NCBI GenBank assembly: GCA_007116765.1
Contig: SKHV01000502.1
Coordinates: forward strand, 1 to 7,561
Direction: 5' to 3'
Length of the DNA: 7,561 nt
Origin: Prolixibacteraceae bacterium
GTDB taxonomy: Bacteria > Bacteroidota > Bacteroidia > Bacteroidales > Prolixibacteraceae
Shown here: positions 1-5,840 of the stretch, one piece after another
Position numbering within the stretch: the first letter of the stretch is position 1
How the letters are laid out: each line of letters opens with the position of its first letter
Notes under the pieces: generated by a model
Told to the model about the DNA's origin: nothing
The model's database searches: none
What the model saw: only the letters and a program-made list of their open reading frames with translations
Position numbers and translations under genes: made by a program

Positions 1-181
1 ATTGGCCAACAGGCTTAAGGCCCGCTCAACCGACTCGGACGAAGTGATTGCCACCCGGGTGGCCAAAGCAGAATATGAATTGACTTTTGTCATCAAATTC
101 GACATTGTAATTATTAACGATATACTCGACAATGCTTTTTTAAAAGCTGAAGAGGAAATTAGAAAATTTATTGAAACATAA
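1..181 (+). CDS. gmk: Guanylate kinase, C-terminal part (5' end outside window)
   Basis: Reading from base 2, 59 codons run to TAA at 179-181. The peptide contains RLKARSTDSDEVIATRVAKA, then EYELTFVIKFD and VIINDILD. This is the characteristic C-terminal part of guanylate kinase: the arginine-rich R-x-TDSxExIxxRVAKAExE lid segment and the 'D-x-VIVND' strand before the last helix. The enzyme phosphorylates GMP to GDP with ATP in the cytosol, feeding dGTP/GTP and (p)ppGpp pools. The P-loop lies upstream and is not visible. nadD starts 11 bases after the stop on the same strand, so the two are very probably co-transcribed. Nothing in the visible part looks degenerate. Confidence 0.95.
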   Translation, partial: LANRLKARSTDSDEVIATRVAKAEYELTFVIKFDIVIINDILDNAFLKAEEEIRKFIET

Positions 182-192
182 CAATTGAAACA

Positions 193-804
193 ATGGATGT
201 AGGACTTTTTTTTGGTTCTTTTAATCCCATTCACATTGGGCACATGGCCATAGCCAACTACATGGTCGAGTTTGGCCCTATTGACGAGGTCTGGTTTGTG
301 GTCACGCCACAAAACCCGCTGAAAAATAAGAAAAACCTGCTCGATAACTACCAGCGTATTGAACTGGTTTACCGTGCTATTGATAAGGACTACCGATTCA
401 AAGCATCCGACATAGAATTCAACCTGCCAAAACCAAATTACACGATCGACACGCTGGTATATTTAAAAGAAAAGTATCCGAAACGAAACTTTTGGCTGAT
501 TATTGGTGCCGATAACTATGTAACGCTGAAAAAGTGGAAAAACTGGGAAATACTGGTCAACGAATTTAAGTTTCTGGTTTATCCTCGTCCGGGCTTTGAC
601 CATACTAGCGTTGATTTTGGTTCAAATTTCATGTTCATTGAAGCCCCTCTTATTGAAATATCTTCCACCTTTATACGCAAATCGATATCGAAGAATATTG
701 ACGTAAGGCACTTTATGCATCCGGCAGCATATAACTACATTATGGAAATGGGATTTTATAATACCGACAATTATCATTTTAGTAAAAAGAAAAAACCTGA
801 TTGA
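193..804 (+). CDS. nadD: Nicotinate-nucleotide adenylyltransferase NadD
   Basis: 203 residues, the usual length for NadD. It transfers AMP from ATP to nicotinate mononucleotide, giving deamido-NAD+, the shared step of de novo and salvage NAD synthesis in the cytosol. Visible family marks are the nucleotidyltransferase signature GSFNPIHIGH at residues 8-17 (the two His of HxGH), YTIDTL at 83-88, IGADN at 104-108 with the following W115, PRPGF at 131-135 and ISSTFIR at 156-162 (the SSTxIR phosphate-binding motif). The ATG at 193 places the nucleotide-binding strand directly at the N terminus as in homologues. No Shine-Dalgarno site is present, as is normal in Bacteroidota. It follows gmk by 11 bases. 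The Lys-rich tail (KKKKPD) is encoded by the A-tract and hairpin arm of the terminator, so the terminator overlaps the last codons. Confidence 0.96.
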   Translation: MDVGLFFGSFNPIHIGHMAIANYMVEFGPIDEVWFVVTPQNPLKNKKNLLDNYQRIELVYRAIDKDYRFKASDIEFNLPKPNYTIDTLVYLKEKYPKRNFWLIIGADNYVTLKKWKNWEILVNEFKFLVYPRPGFDHTSVDFGSNFMFIEAPLIEISSTFIRKSISKNIDVRHFMHPAAYNYIMEMGFYNTDNYHFSKKKKPD

Positions 805-824
805 TTATTAAAATCAACCAGGTT
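794..824. terminator. Bidirectional terminator hairpin overlapping the nadD stop
   Basis: AACCTGATTGATT (794-806) pairs with AATCAACCAGGTT (812-824): 13 pairs with one A/C mismatch and a 5-base loop. On the plus strand only ATCTTT follows, a weak U-run for gmk-nadD. On the minus strand the hairpin is followed by TTTTTCTTTTT (784-794), which is much better. It therefore probably also ends a leftward transcript coming from the 940-1335 side. Confidence 0.7.
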
Positions 825-939
825 ATCTTTCCAGTTAAGGAATCTTCTCCTTCTTCCCCTCTAAACCATCTAATCTATATTATACCGTCACTAACTATTT
901 CTTAAAAGTGCTATGCGTGCCGGAAAATCTTCTTATCAA

Positions 940-1104
940 TCAATTCGCAATTAGTTTTTTACTTAGTTTCAGAATCATGTCTAATCGGTTAAAAACCATT
1001 AAACGTAATGTCTTTGTACTATTTTGTTGAAAAACTTCATTTTCGAAAATCCCTAATTGTAAATCAGAAAACATAAATTCTGAAAACACCCTGTTCTTTT
1101 CCAT
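940..1104 (-). CDS. Possible small protein, 54 residues, unrecognised
   Basis: This weak candidate begins at the ATG at 1104-1102 (MEKNRVFSEFMFSD...) and ends with TGA at 942-940. The open frame extends a little further upstream, but the only other start there is a TTG at 1149. I do not recognise the sequence. It is rich in Phe, Leu, Lys and Asn, has no obvious signal peptide or membrane segment, and has a basic C terminus (LKLSKKLIAN). In its favour are a purine-rich GGGGGAAAAAA leader just before the ATG and the strong minus-strand terminator at 784-824 downstream. Against it is the low complexity of this AT-rich stretch, in which a 54-codon frame can arise by chance. Confidence 0.2.
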   Translation of the reverse strand: MEKNRVFSEFMFSDLQLGIFENEVFQQNSTKTLRLMVFNRLDMILKLSKKLIAN

Positions 1105-1122
1105 TTTTTTCCCCCAAGAATT

Positions 1123-1246
1123 AAAAAAAAAGGTTGGGAAAATGTGCAATAATAATAATCAAACCCTAAACTCAATTTACTACCCTATGTAATTCTCTTC
1201 TCCCAACCTTGATCAAAATGCTTAAACTTCAACCATAAAAAACTAA
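1123..1246 (-). ncRNA. Candidate structured small RNA or leader with T9 terminator
   Basis: On the minus strand AAGGTTGGGA (1210-1201) and TCCCAACCTT (1139-1130) form a perfect 10-bp stem. A run of nine T (1131-1123) begins within its last two bases. The enclosed 61 bases can form an inner helix, AATTAC (1194-1189) with GTAAATT (1180-1174), with one bulged A. About 40 bases upstream lies TATATTTG (1256-1249), matching the Bacteroidota -7 box TAnnTTTG, but no convincing -33 box is present. The layout (box, long closing stem, U-run) suggests a free RNA of roughly 120 bases or an attenuator ahead of the ORF at 1104-940. The start is estimated from the -7 box. No known RNA family is recognised. 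Confidence 0.3.
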
Positions 1247-1248
1247 TA

Positions 1249-1256
1249 CAAATATA
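1249..1256 (-). promoter_or_regulatory. Possible -7 promoter box TATATTTG
   Basis: Matches TAnnTTTG, the -7 element used by the Bacteroidota primary sigma factor, on the minus strand. No TTG/TTTG is found 19-21 bases upstream, so this is only half a promoter. It would drive the structured stretch 1243-1123. Confidence 0.25.
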
Positions 1257-1322
1257 AGGCACTATATTTTAATGCTATAGAAGGAAAACCCTAAAAACGA
1301 AAGGGAAATCCATATTTCTAAA

Positions 1323-1338
1323 TAAGGGTTTACCCTTA
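1323..1338 (-). terminator. Short hairpin at the end of the Nudix gene
   Basis: TAAGGG/CCCTTA (1323-1328 with 1333-1338) form a 6-bp stem with a 4-base loop. Its first bases on the minus strand are the Nudix TAA stop itself. Only TTTA follows, so this is at best a weak terminator or 3' protective hairpin for the three-gene unit above it. Confidence 0.35.
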
Positions 1339-1941
1339 GGAGAAAATTTTGTTTTTTAGAAGTGTGTGGTACTCATGCTCAAAATTTGGAGTAAGAATTC
1401 CTTTACCCAGCTTACTTTCAATCTGTTTTTGGCTCCAAAATTGACCTTCGGTAACTTCGTCTGAATGCAGATTGATGCTTTTATAGTCGTAGCTAACAAA
1501 TGAATAAACCAACTCACGCTCCACCTCGCTTTCGAAAATATAGCTGCCTATGAAACGCGAACTAAAATTTTGAAGCCCAATTTCCTCATACGCCTCGCGC
1601 TGTAAAGCTGTTTTCAAATCTTCGCCAAAGGCAATATGCCCGCCAACCGAGGTATCCCATTTGCCGGGCTGTATAAGTTTTGTTTCGGGTCGCTTCTGCA
1701 AAAAGAGGTGTTTGCTATGGTTCAACACATGCAAATGTACTACCGGATGCAGCAATTTTTGCCCACTATGGCAAACCGAGCGCAAAGCCTTTCCGATAAC
1801 TTTACCCTGCTCATCAACTACAGGCAACCATTCTTCATCTTCATATTGATAAACTTGCTGTTTTTTGGCTTTTCTTTTTTGCTGAACAAACAAGGAGACA
1901 AAGCCCGGCAGAAGTTTTTTAATTAAATCGGAACGGTTCAC
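1336..1941 (-). CDS. Nudix hydrolase (IPP-isomerase/YfcD-like group)
   Basis: 201 residues from a GTG at 1941. A complete Nudix box spans residues 101-123: G101, E107, then REAYEEIGL at 115-123, supplying the metal ligands E116, E119 and E120. The preceding EEWLPVVDEQGKVIGKALRS and the CHS...LHPVVHLHVLN stretch resemble the Idi/YfcD-like Nudix group. The substrate is unknown; Nudix enzymes cleave nucleoside diphosphates linked to another moiety. It is the last gene of the unit, 5 bases after the nrnA stop. Oddity: there is no ATG in frame anywhere before the domain. The first ~33 residues (basic, IKKLLPGFVSLF...KRKAKK) are extra relative to the core, so the GTG start is provisional and a TTG at codon 17 is an alternative. 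The cytosol is assumed. Confidence 0.92.
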   Translation of the reverse strand: MNRSDLIKKLLPGFVSLFVQQKRKAKKQQVYQYEDEEWLPVVDEQGKVIGKALRSVCHSGQKLLHPVVHLHVLNHSKHLFLQKRPETKLIQPGKWDTSVGGHIAFGEDLKTALQREAYEEIGLQNFSSRFIGSYIFESEVERELVYSFVSYDYKSINLHSDEVTEGQFWSQKQIESKLGKGILTPNFEHEYHTLLKNKIFS

Positions 1942-1946
1942 AATGC

Positions 1947-2972
1947 TTAGCTTTTCAATGAGGAAAGATATTGCGGTAAAAGGCTTCTGAATTTTTCAAC
2001 TGCCTCATCTATTTTCAGCGTAGTTTTACCCCCGGCTGCATTGTTATGCCCTCCTCCATTAAAGTGCTCACGGGCAAATTGGTTTGCTGAAAACTCCCCC
2101 TTCGAACGCAAGGATAATTTTACAAGGTCGTCTTTTTCTGTGAAAAGCACACTGAATACAATATCCTTTACCATTAAGGGATAGTTCACAAGCCCTTCGG
2201 TATCGCCCGGCTGAAAATCAAATTTTGCCAGTTCCTCATTACTTAGGCTTATGTAACCGGTATTGTATTCGGGCAGTATTACCATTTTTTCTTTTAAGCT
2301 ATGACCTATTAAGCGCCAACGGTTTTCAGAAAAAGTATGGTATACATTCGAATGAACCTTATCTTTGTCGATCCCCTTTTTAAGCAATTCACCAATAATA
2401 TGGTATGTATCAGGGGTATTGGCATTGTAGCTGAAATTTCCGGTATCGGTCATCATTCCCGTGAAAATAGCTTCGGCACTGTTTACATCAATAAACTGCT
2501 GCTTGCCGGCTTGACTCAGTATCCTGAATATCAACTCACAAGTTGAACTAATCTCAGGATAAGAAAACATCAGTTCGCACTTAGCCACCGGTTGCGGGTG
2601 ATGGTCAATCATAACTCTTGTTCCCTTAAAGCCCAACAAGGTTCCCGACATGTGTTCGGCACGCTCAAAGTCGTTAAAATCAACCACTATTAGCGTATCG
2701 GCACCATCAAATATATCTTGAGCTTTGACTTTATCTTTTTCAAAATCAAGCACCCCGGAGCTGCCGTTTATCCATTGCAAAAACTCCGGAAAATCGTTGG
2801 GGACAACAACCTCGACGTGCTTTTTCATATTTTTTAAAGCTTGCCACAAGCCCAATGCTGCGCCAATGGCATCGCCATCGGGGTTTACGTGGGGAACAAT
2901 CACAATTTTCTGCGCCTCTTCTACTACAGAATTAAAGAGTTCAATTTGTTTTTTATCAATTAGTTTATCCAT
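1947..2972 (-). CDS. nrnA: DHH-family oligoribonuclease / pAp phosphatase NrnA
   Basis: 341 residues, normal for NrnA. DHH-DHHA1 proteins of this group degrade 2-5-nt RNA from the 5' end or other short oligonucleotides and dephosphorylate 3'-phosphoadenosine-5'-phosphate using Mn2+. Catalytic motifs appear in order: PHVNPDGDAIG at 27-37 (H28, D32, D34), VVDFND at 96-101 (D98), the name-giving DHH at 123-125, DTGNFSY at 176-182, and GGGHNNAAGG at 306-315, the substrate-binding glycine/His loop of the DHHA1 domain. No motif is lost. The ATG lies 3 bases after the TAG of the upstream Gfo-like gene, and the Nudix gene follows 5 bases after its own stop, so translation is likely coupled. Cytosolic. 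No promoter of its own is seen. Confidence 0.95.
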   Translation of the reverse strand: MDKLIDKKQIELFNSVVEEAQKIVIVPHVNPDGDAIGAALGLWQALKNMKKHVEVVVPNDFPEFLQWINGSSGVLDFEKDKVKAQDIFDGADTLIVVDFNDFERAEHMSGTLLGFKGTRVMIDHHPQPVAKCELMFSYPEISSTCELIFRILSQAGKQQFIDVNSAEAIFTGMMTDTGNFSYNANTPDTYHIIGELLKKGIDKDKVHSNVYHTFSENRWRLIGHSLKEKMVILPEYNTGYISLSNEELAKFDFQPGDTEGLVNYPLMVKDIVFSVLFTEKDDLVKLSLRSKGEFSANQFAREHFNGGGHNNAAGGKTTLKIDEAVEKFRSLLPQYLSSLKS

Positions 2973-2975
2973 TTT

Positions 2976-4457
2976 CTAAATTTGTTGCCAGCCTTCGCGA
3001 TACACAGGTCTTACAGCCTGATTCACAAAATGCGACGCGTTGTGGCGTGATATGTTGACATCGAACTTGGGAATACCGTTTTGGATATACATCTCTCCCG
3101 TTTCGCTTATTTCGAATTCTTCGTAATCATTAATATTTGTAAACCGCATTTGCGCACTGTTCCAAATTAGTTTTTTTCGCAAGGATTGAAGCCTCACGGC
3201 CATGCTTCCCACCAATATTGTTTCGCTTAAAGGAAGTTGTGTTCCAAAGCTTGCTGCCGGAGCCAGCCTATTAGTCGAATTTTCCTTGCATGCCCTCACC
3301 CAGTCGGCCTCGTGGCCACCACTGTATGCATTGTTTATACGGTGAATTTTTTGTTCAGGAGTAACATTTACCAATTCCCCATTAATTATTACCCTGTAAT
3401 TTTTTCCTTCCGAAGCACATATTATCATACCCTTTGTTCCATGAAAAACAAGTCCTTCGGGATAATTAACAAGACTTGTTTCGGGAGGCATCCCGGCCGG
3501 TATTTCGGGGCGCAAACCACCATCGTACCAGTAAAGCTTCATGGCTGGCATGGCCAAACGAGGCATATTATCGCGCCTGGCGAAACCAAAAACAAGGCGT
3601 TGCGAAACCGGTGCCGATTCGAGATTAACGTTGCTTGTGGCAGCTTCAATTTCAATTGGGGCAGAAAGTTTAAGTGCAGCAAATGCAGGTTGTAGCAAGT
3701 GTGGAGCTACACTGCCCAATGCACCATTTCCAAACTTCCACCATGCTCGCCAGCCAAAAGGGGTATAAGTTGAATGATAAGGAATTTCGGGGCTTGGCCC
3801 AAGAAACAAATCCCAATCGAGGTCGCGGGGAACTCTCATGCTACGCTGCGGGTATTTATTTCCCTGCGGCCATTCAGGCTGAGAGGTCCAAGCATCTACA
3901 CGCTCAATTTCGCCAATGGCACCCGACCAAATTATCTCGCAAATATCGCGGGTTTCGTTACCCGATGCCGATTGATTTCCAACCTGCGACACCAAATTGA
4001 ACATGCGTGCAGTTTCGCTCATTCGCCTTGCTTCAAAAACCGAATGTGCCATAGGCGCCTGTACATAAACATGCTTTTGCTCTTGCATGGCAGCCATAGC
4101 TGCTACTGAGTGGGTATGGTCTGGGGTAGCAATAACTACTGCATCAATATTCTTTTCGTTTTCGAGCATTAACCTGAAATCTTTATAACGGGCAGCGTTA
4201 CTCCAGCGTCTGAATGCTTTTGTGGCATAATCCCAATCCACATCGCACAAAGCAACAATATTATTGTTTTCAAGGTTGGTAATATTACGAAAGCCTACAC
4301 CTCCAACACCTATAGCTGCAATATTCAGTTTATCGGACGGCGCACGGTGACCCAAACCGGCAATAAGCGACGATGGCAGGATGGTCAATGCAGAAACCCC
4401 CGTAAGTGAAGTTTTTAAAAAGCTGCGTCGCGATGTTGTTTTCAGGCTTTCAGGCAT
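2976..4457 (-). CDS. Gfo/Idh/MocA-like protein with Tat signal and altered active site
   Basis: 493 residues from the ATG at 4457. A TTG 16 codons earlier would also be open, but the ATG puts the twin-arginine signal at residues 8-15 (TSRRSFLK), followed by the hydrophobic TGVSALTILPSSLIAGLG, so periplasmic export by Tat is predicted. The Rossmann domain follows: IAAIGVGGVG (46-55), the CDVD acidic strand end (71-74) and VVIATPDHTH (107-116). Then the C-terminal Gfo/Idh/MocA domain has KFGNGALGSVAPHLLQP (241-257). In this family the EKP lysine and a D-x3-H pair do the hydride-transfer chemistry. Here the first is QAP (133-135, Lys to Ala) and the second S249-x3-H253 (Asp to Ser), while H253 remains. 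Oxidoreductase activity is therefore doubtful, and a binding role or different chemistry is possible. First gene of the unit with nrnA. The 116-base gap upstream (4458-4573) shows no convincing promoter. Confidence 0.92.
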   Translation of the reverse strand: MPESLKTTSRRSFLKTSLTGVSALTILPSSLIAGLGHRAPSDKLNIAAIGVGGVGFRNITNLENNNIVALCDVDWDYATKAFRRWSNAARYKDFRLMLENEKNIDAVVIATPDHTHSVAAMAAMQEQKHVYVQAPMAHSVFEARRMSETARMFNLVSQVGNQSASGNETRDICEIIWSGAIGEIERVDAWTSQPEWPQGNKYPQRSMRVPRDLDWDLFLGPSPEIPYHSTYTPFGWRAWWKFGNGALGSVAPHLLQPAFAALKLSAPIEIEAATSNVNLESAPVSQRLVFGFARRDNMPRLAMPAMKLYWYDGGLRPEIPAGMPPETSLVNYPEGLVFHGTKGMIICASEGKNYRVIINGELVNVTPEQKIHRINNAYSGGHEADWVRACKENSTNRLAPAASFGTQLPLSETILVGSMAVRLQSLRKKLIWNSAQMRFTNINDYEEFEISETGEMYIQNGIPKFDVNISRHNASHFVNQAVRPVYREGWQQI

Positions 4458-4573
4458 AAATTGAAAATTTGAATTGGAGGCTAAAAATAGGAAAAATACT
4501 GCCAAATAAAATTCCCTAAGCCAAATTATTTATGCTGAAGCGCCGTTATTAGTGATTATTAACAATAGCAGTA

Positions 4574-5017
4574 TTAATCGAGTGGATATACCAATACAGG
4601 GATTTTTGATCTTCGGACCAATGCAGAAGAAATGCTTCCAAAGAACATGTTGTAAAGTAAATTATGCTCCTCGTGACCGCAAACAATTAAATCGACGTTT
4701 AAAAGATTTGCTTCTTCAAGAATAACATCGATAGTTGCCCCTTCGAGCAGTAAGCCTTTGGCTTCAACACCTGCTTCTTTTATCTTCTGCGCATAAGCTG
4801 CAATTTTATCTTTTTCTTCGGACACAAAATTTTCACGGTCAGCTACCGTATAATGCGTTGTGGATTCAAAGCCAACATATTCGGGCAATGGCGTTGCCAC
4901 ATGCAATAACCATAACTTTGCATTGTAATGTTTTGCAAGGTTTTGTGCCTTTTCAAGAAGTTGTTCCGTTTTTTTATTGAAATCAACTCCAACCAATATA
5001 TTTTTTAAATCTTTCAT
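4574..5017 (-). CDS. Universal stress protein, UspA family
   Basis: 147 residues, a single Usp domain of normal length. It begins KNILVGVDF (residues 5-13), has the LLHVATPLP strand (37-45), and ends IPVLVYPLD, all typical. Usp proteins are small cytosolic dimers induced by stress or growth arrest; the ATP-binding group carries G-2X-G-9X-G(S/T). Here the loop reads GHEEHNLLYNMFFGS (114-128). The outer glycines and the serine are in place, but the middle glycine is Glu117, so ATP binding is uncertain. It stands alone: the next gene on the strand begins 116 bases after its stop, and mazE diverges on the other side with ~99 bases between the two starts. A promoter-like pair lies at 5047-5078. 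Confidence 0.95.
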   Translation of the reverse strand: MKDLKNILVGVDFNKKTEQLLEKAQNLAKHYNAKLWLLHVATPLPEYVGFESTTHYTVADRENFVSEEKDKIAAYAQKIKEAGVEAKGLLLEGATIDVILEEANLLNVDLIVCGHEEHNLLYNMFFGSISSALVRRSKIPVLVYPLD

Positions 5018-5046
5018 AACAACATATTTTTGAGGTTCATACTAAA

Positions 5047-5078
5047 CAAAAGGTAAGAAAAATGTGGCTAAATGTCAA
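5047..5078 (-). promoter_or_regulatory. Probable promoter of the universal stress gene
   Basis: On the minus strand TTG (5078-5076) is followed after 20 bases by TACCTTTTG (5055-5047). This is close to the Bacteroidota TTG-N19-21-TAnnTTTG pattern, with one extra base in the -7 box. It would give a leader of about 25 bases before the ATG at 5017. It overlaps the zone where the mazEF -33 contact should lie, so the two divergent promoters may interfere. Confidence 0.4.
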
Positions 5079-5087
5079 TTGTTTTAT

Positions 5088-5095
5088 TAGATTTG
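5088..5095 (+). promoter_or_regulatory. Probable -7 box of the mazEF promoter, TAGATTTG
   Basis: Exact match to TAnnTTTG, 22 bases before the mazE ATG at 5117. The -33 position holds only TGTGG (5063-5067), a poor match. A TATAAT also occurs at 5096-5101 without a well-spaced -35. Transcription would begin near 5099. Confidence 0.45.
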
Positions 5096-5114
5096 TATAA
5101 TCAATGTATATACA
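5095..5114. promoter_or_regulatory. Candidate MazE/MazEF operator
   Basis: TGTATATACA (5105-5114) is a perfect 10-bp palindrome directly before the mazE start. The half-site GTATA also occurs at 5095-5099, 11 bases (one helical turn) upstream of its copy at 5106-5110. The site sits just downstream of the -7 box, where an autorepressor would block initiation. MazE-type AbrB proteins usually repress their own operon with MazF as co-repressor; the link to this site is inference. Confidence 0.4.
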
Positions 5115-5116
5115 CT

Positions 5117-5356
5117 ATGCAGACAATAGTAAAAAAATGGGGAAATAGTTTAGGTTTTCGTATCCCTAAATCGGTAGCGCAATTAACAGGTGTGAAAAAT
5201 GGCTCGATGGTTTCAATTGGAATTGAAGGAGAAAGCATTGTAATAACGCCCCTAAAAGAAGAACAAACCTTACAGGAATTACTGAGCAAAGTAACTCAGG
5301 AAAATTTACATGAGGAAATCCCAAGCGGAAATCAGACAGGTAACGAAGCATGGTAA
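5117..5356 (+). CDS. mazE: MazE-type antitoxin (AbrB fold)
   Basis: 79 residues. The N-terminal swapped-hairpin DNA-binding domain is plain: IVKKWGNSLGFRIPKSVA (4-21), then GVKNGSMVSIGIEGESIVITP (25-45). The C-terminal tail (46-79, Glu/Gln-rich) is the part that in MazE wraps and neutralises MazF. The frame is open from an ATG at 5072, but that would put 15 extra residues before the domain and place the promoter box inside the gene, so the ATG at 5117 is chosen. The stop overlaps the toxin start (ATGGTAA at 5350-5356), which couples translation of the two. Expected to act in the cytosol as labile antitoxin and autorepressor. Confidence 0.93.
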   Translation: MQTIVKKWGNSLGFRIPKSVAQLTGVKNGSMVSIGIEGESIVITPLKEEQTLQELLSKVTQENLHEEIPSGNQTGNEAW

Positions 5357-5697
5357 CTAATAAAAAATACATACCTCGTTATGGCGATTTAGTATGGCTC
5401 AATTTTGAACCACAGGCAGGGCGCGAGCAAAGTGGCCGCCGACCCGCAGTTGTAATTTCAGCCACAGCCTACAATGAGGTAGTTGGGCTTGCAATATTTT
5501 GCCCTGTAACTTCAAAAATAAAAGGCTATCCTTTCGAAGTGCTCTTAACTGAAAACAACAAAATTAGCGGGGTAATATTGGCAGACCAGGTCAAAAGCCT
5601 TGATTGGCATGAACGAAATGCAGAATTTATTGAAAAGTTAGACCTCTCAACCATGAACAAAGTCTCTTCATTAATCAATAAAATCATTTCGACTTAA
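5350..5697 (+). CDS. mazF: MazF/PemK-family endoribonuclease toxin
   Basis: 115 residues, typical of MazF. It is a sequence-specific, ribosome-independent RNA interferase that cleaves single-stranded mRNA when MazE is lost. Family landmarks are YIPRYGDLVWLNF (7-19), PQAGREQSGRRPAVV (21-35), CPVTSKIKGYPFEV (51-64) and GVILADQVKSLDW (74-86). The residues equivalent to E. coli MazF E24, R29 and T52 are present as E26, R31 and T54, so it looks catalytically intact. The start overlaps the last codons of mazE by 7 bases. The final 29 codons, the stop and ~20 bases beyond (5608-5717) recur at 6562-6671. No classical terminator follows, only the palindromes at 5729-5768. The cleavage site cannot be deduced. 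Confidence 0.95.
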   Translation: MVTNKKYIPRYGDLVWLNFEPQAGREQSGRRPAVVISATAYNEVVGLAIFCPVTSKIKGYPFEVLLTENNKISGVILADQVKSLDWHERNAEFIEKLDLSTMNKVSSLINKIIST

Positions 5698-5717
5698 AAA
5701 AGTACCGCCCACAATTC
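5608..5717 (+). repeat. Direct repeat copy 1: mazF 3' end plus flank
   Basis: This 110-bp stretch aligns without gaps to 6562-6671 with 15 mismatches (about 86% identical). Homology begins abruptly at CATGAACGAAA (His87 of MazF) and continues ~20 bases past the stop codon. The two copies flank the hicA-hicB module with 844 bases between them. Confidence 0.92.
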
Positions 5718-5728
5718 CTCCTACCCTT

Positions 5729-5768
5729 CGCTTTGCAAAGCGGAAACTGCCTGTCCCGAGAACCGGGA
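5729..5768. repeat. Two palindromes between convergent mazF and hicB
   Basis: CGCTTTGCAAAGCG (5729-5742) is a perfect 14-bp palindrome (5-bp stem with a TGCA loop in RNA). TCCCG-AGAAC-CGGGA (5754-5768) is a second hairpin. Neither is followed by a T-run, so intrinsic termination is doubtful. Their GC-rich character against AT-rich surroundings suggests a degenerate palindromic intergenic repeat. The rest of 5769-5840 shows no gene. Confidence 0.45.
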
Positions 5769-5840
5769 AGGGGTTTACCAGTTCTAGTCTTTAACGAGTG
5801 GTAGTTGGGGATGGCGGAATAACATCTCGACCAGCAGGGC

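Noticed and set aside
1130..1210. AAGGTTGGGA/TCCCAACCTT as terminal inverted repeats of a tiny mobile element
   Set aside because: No target-site duplication flanks the arms; the adjoining nine-T run fits an RNA stem and terminator better.
1636..1926. Plus-strand frame of 96 codons opposite the Nudix gene, with a hydrophobic stretch
   Set aside because: Antisense to a complete Nudix box. The Phe/Leu run is the complement of the Lys-rich N terminus.
1942..1953. 12-base repeat AATGCTTAGCTT shared with 6465-6476
   Set aside because: One or two such matches are expected by chance in a window of this size, and the two places share no context.
3237..4109. Several plus-strand open frames opposite the Gfo-like gene
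   Set aside because: They are antisense shadows of a well-supported coding frame, with Cys/His/Arg-rich unnatural composition and no family signature.
4458..4505. Longer start (TTG at 4505) for the Gfo-like protein, adding MAVFFLFLASNSNFQF
   Set aside because: It would place 16 hydrophobic residues before the twin-arginine signal; the ATG at 4457 gives a normal Tat signal position.
5072..5116. Earlier ATG for mazE at 5072
   Set aside because: Adds 15 residues foreign to the MazE fold and would lie upstream of the TAGATTTG promoter box.
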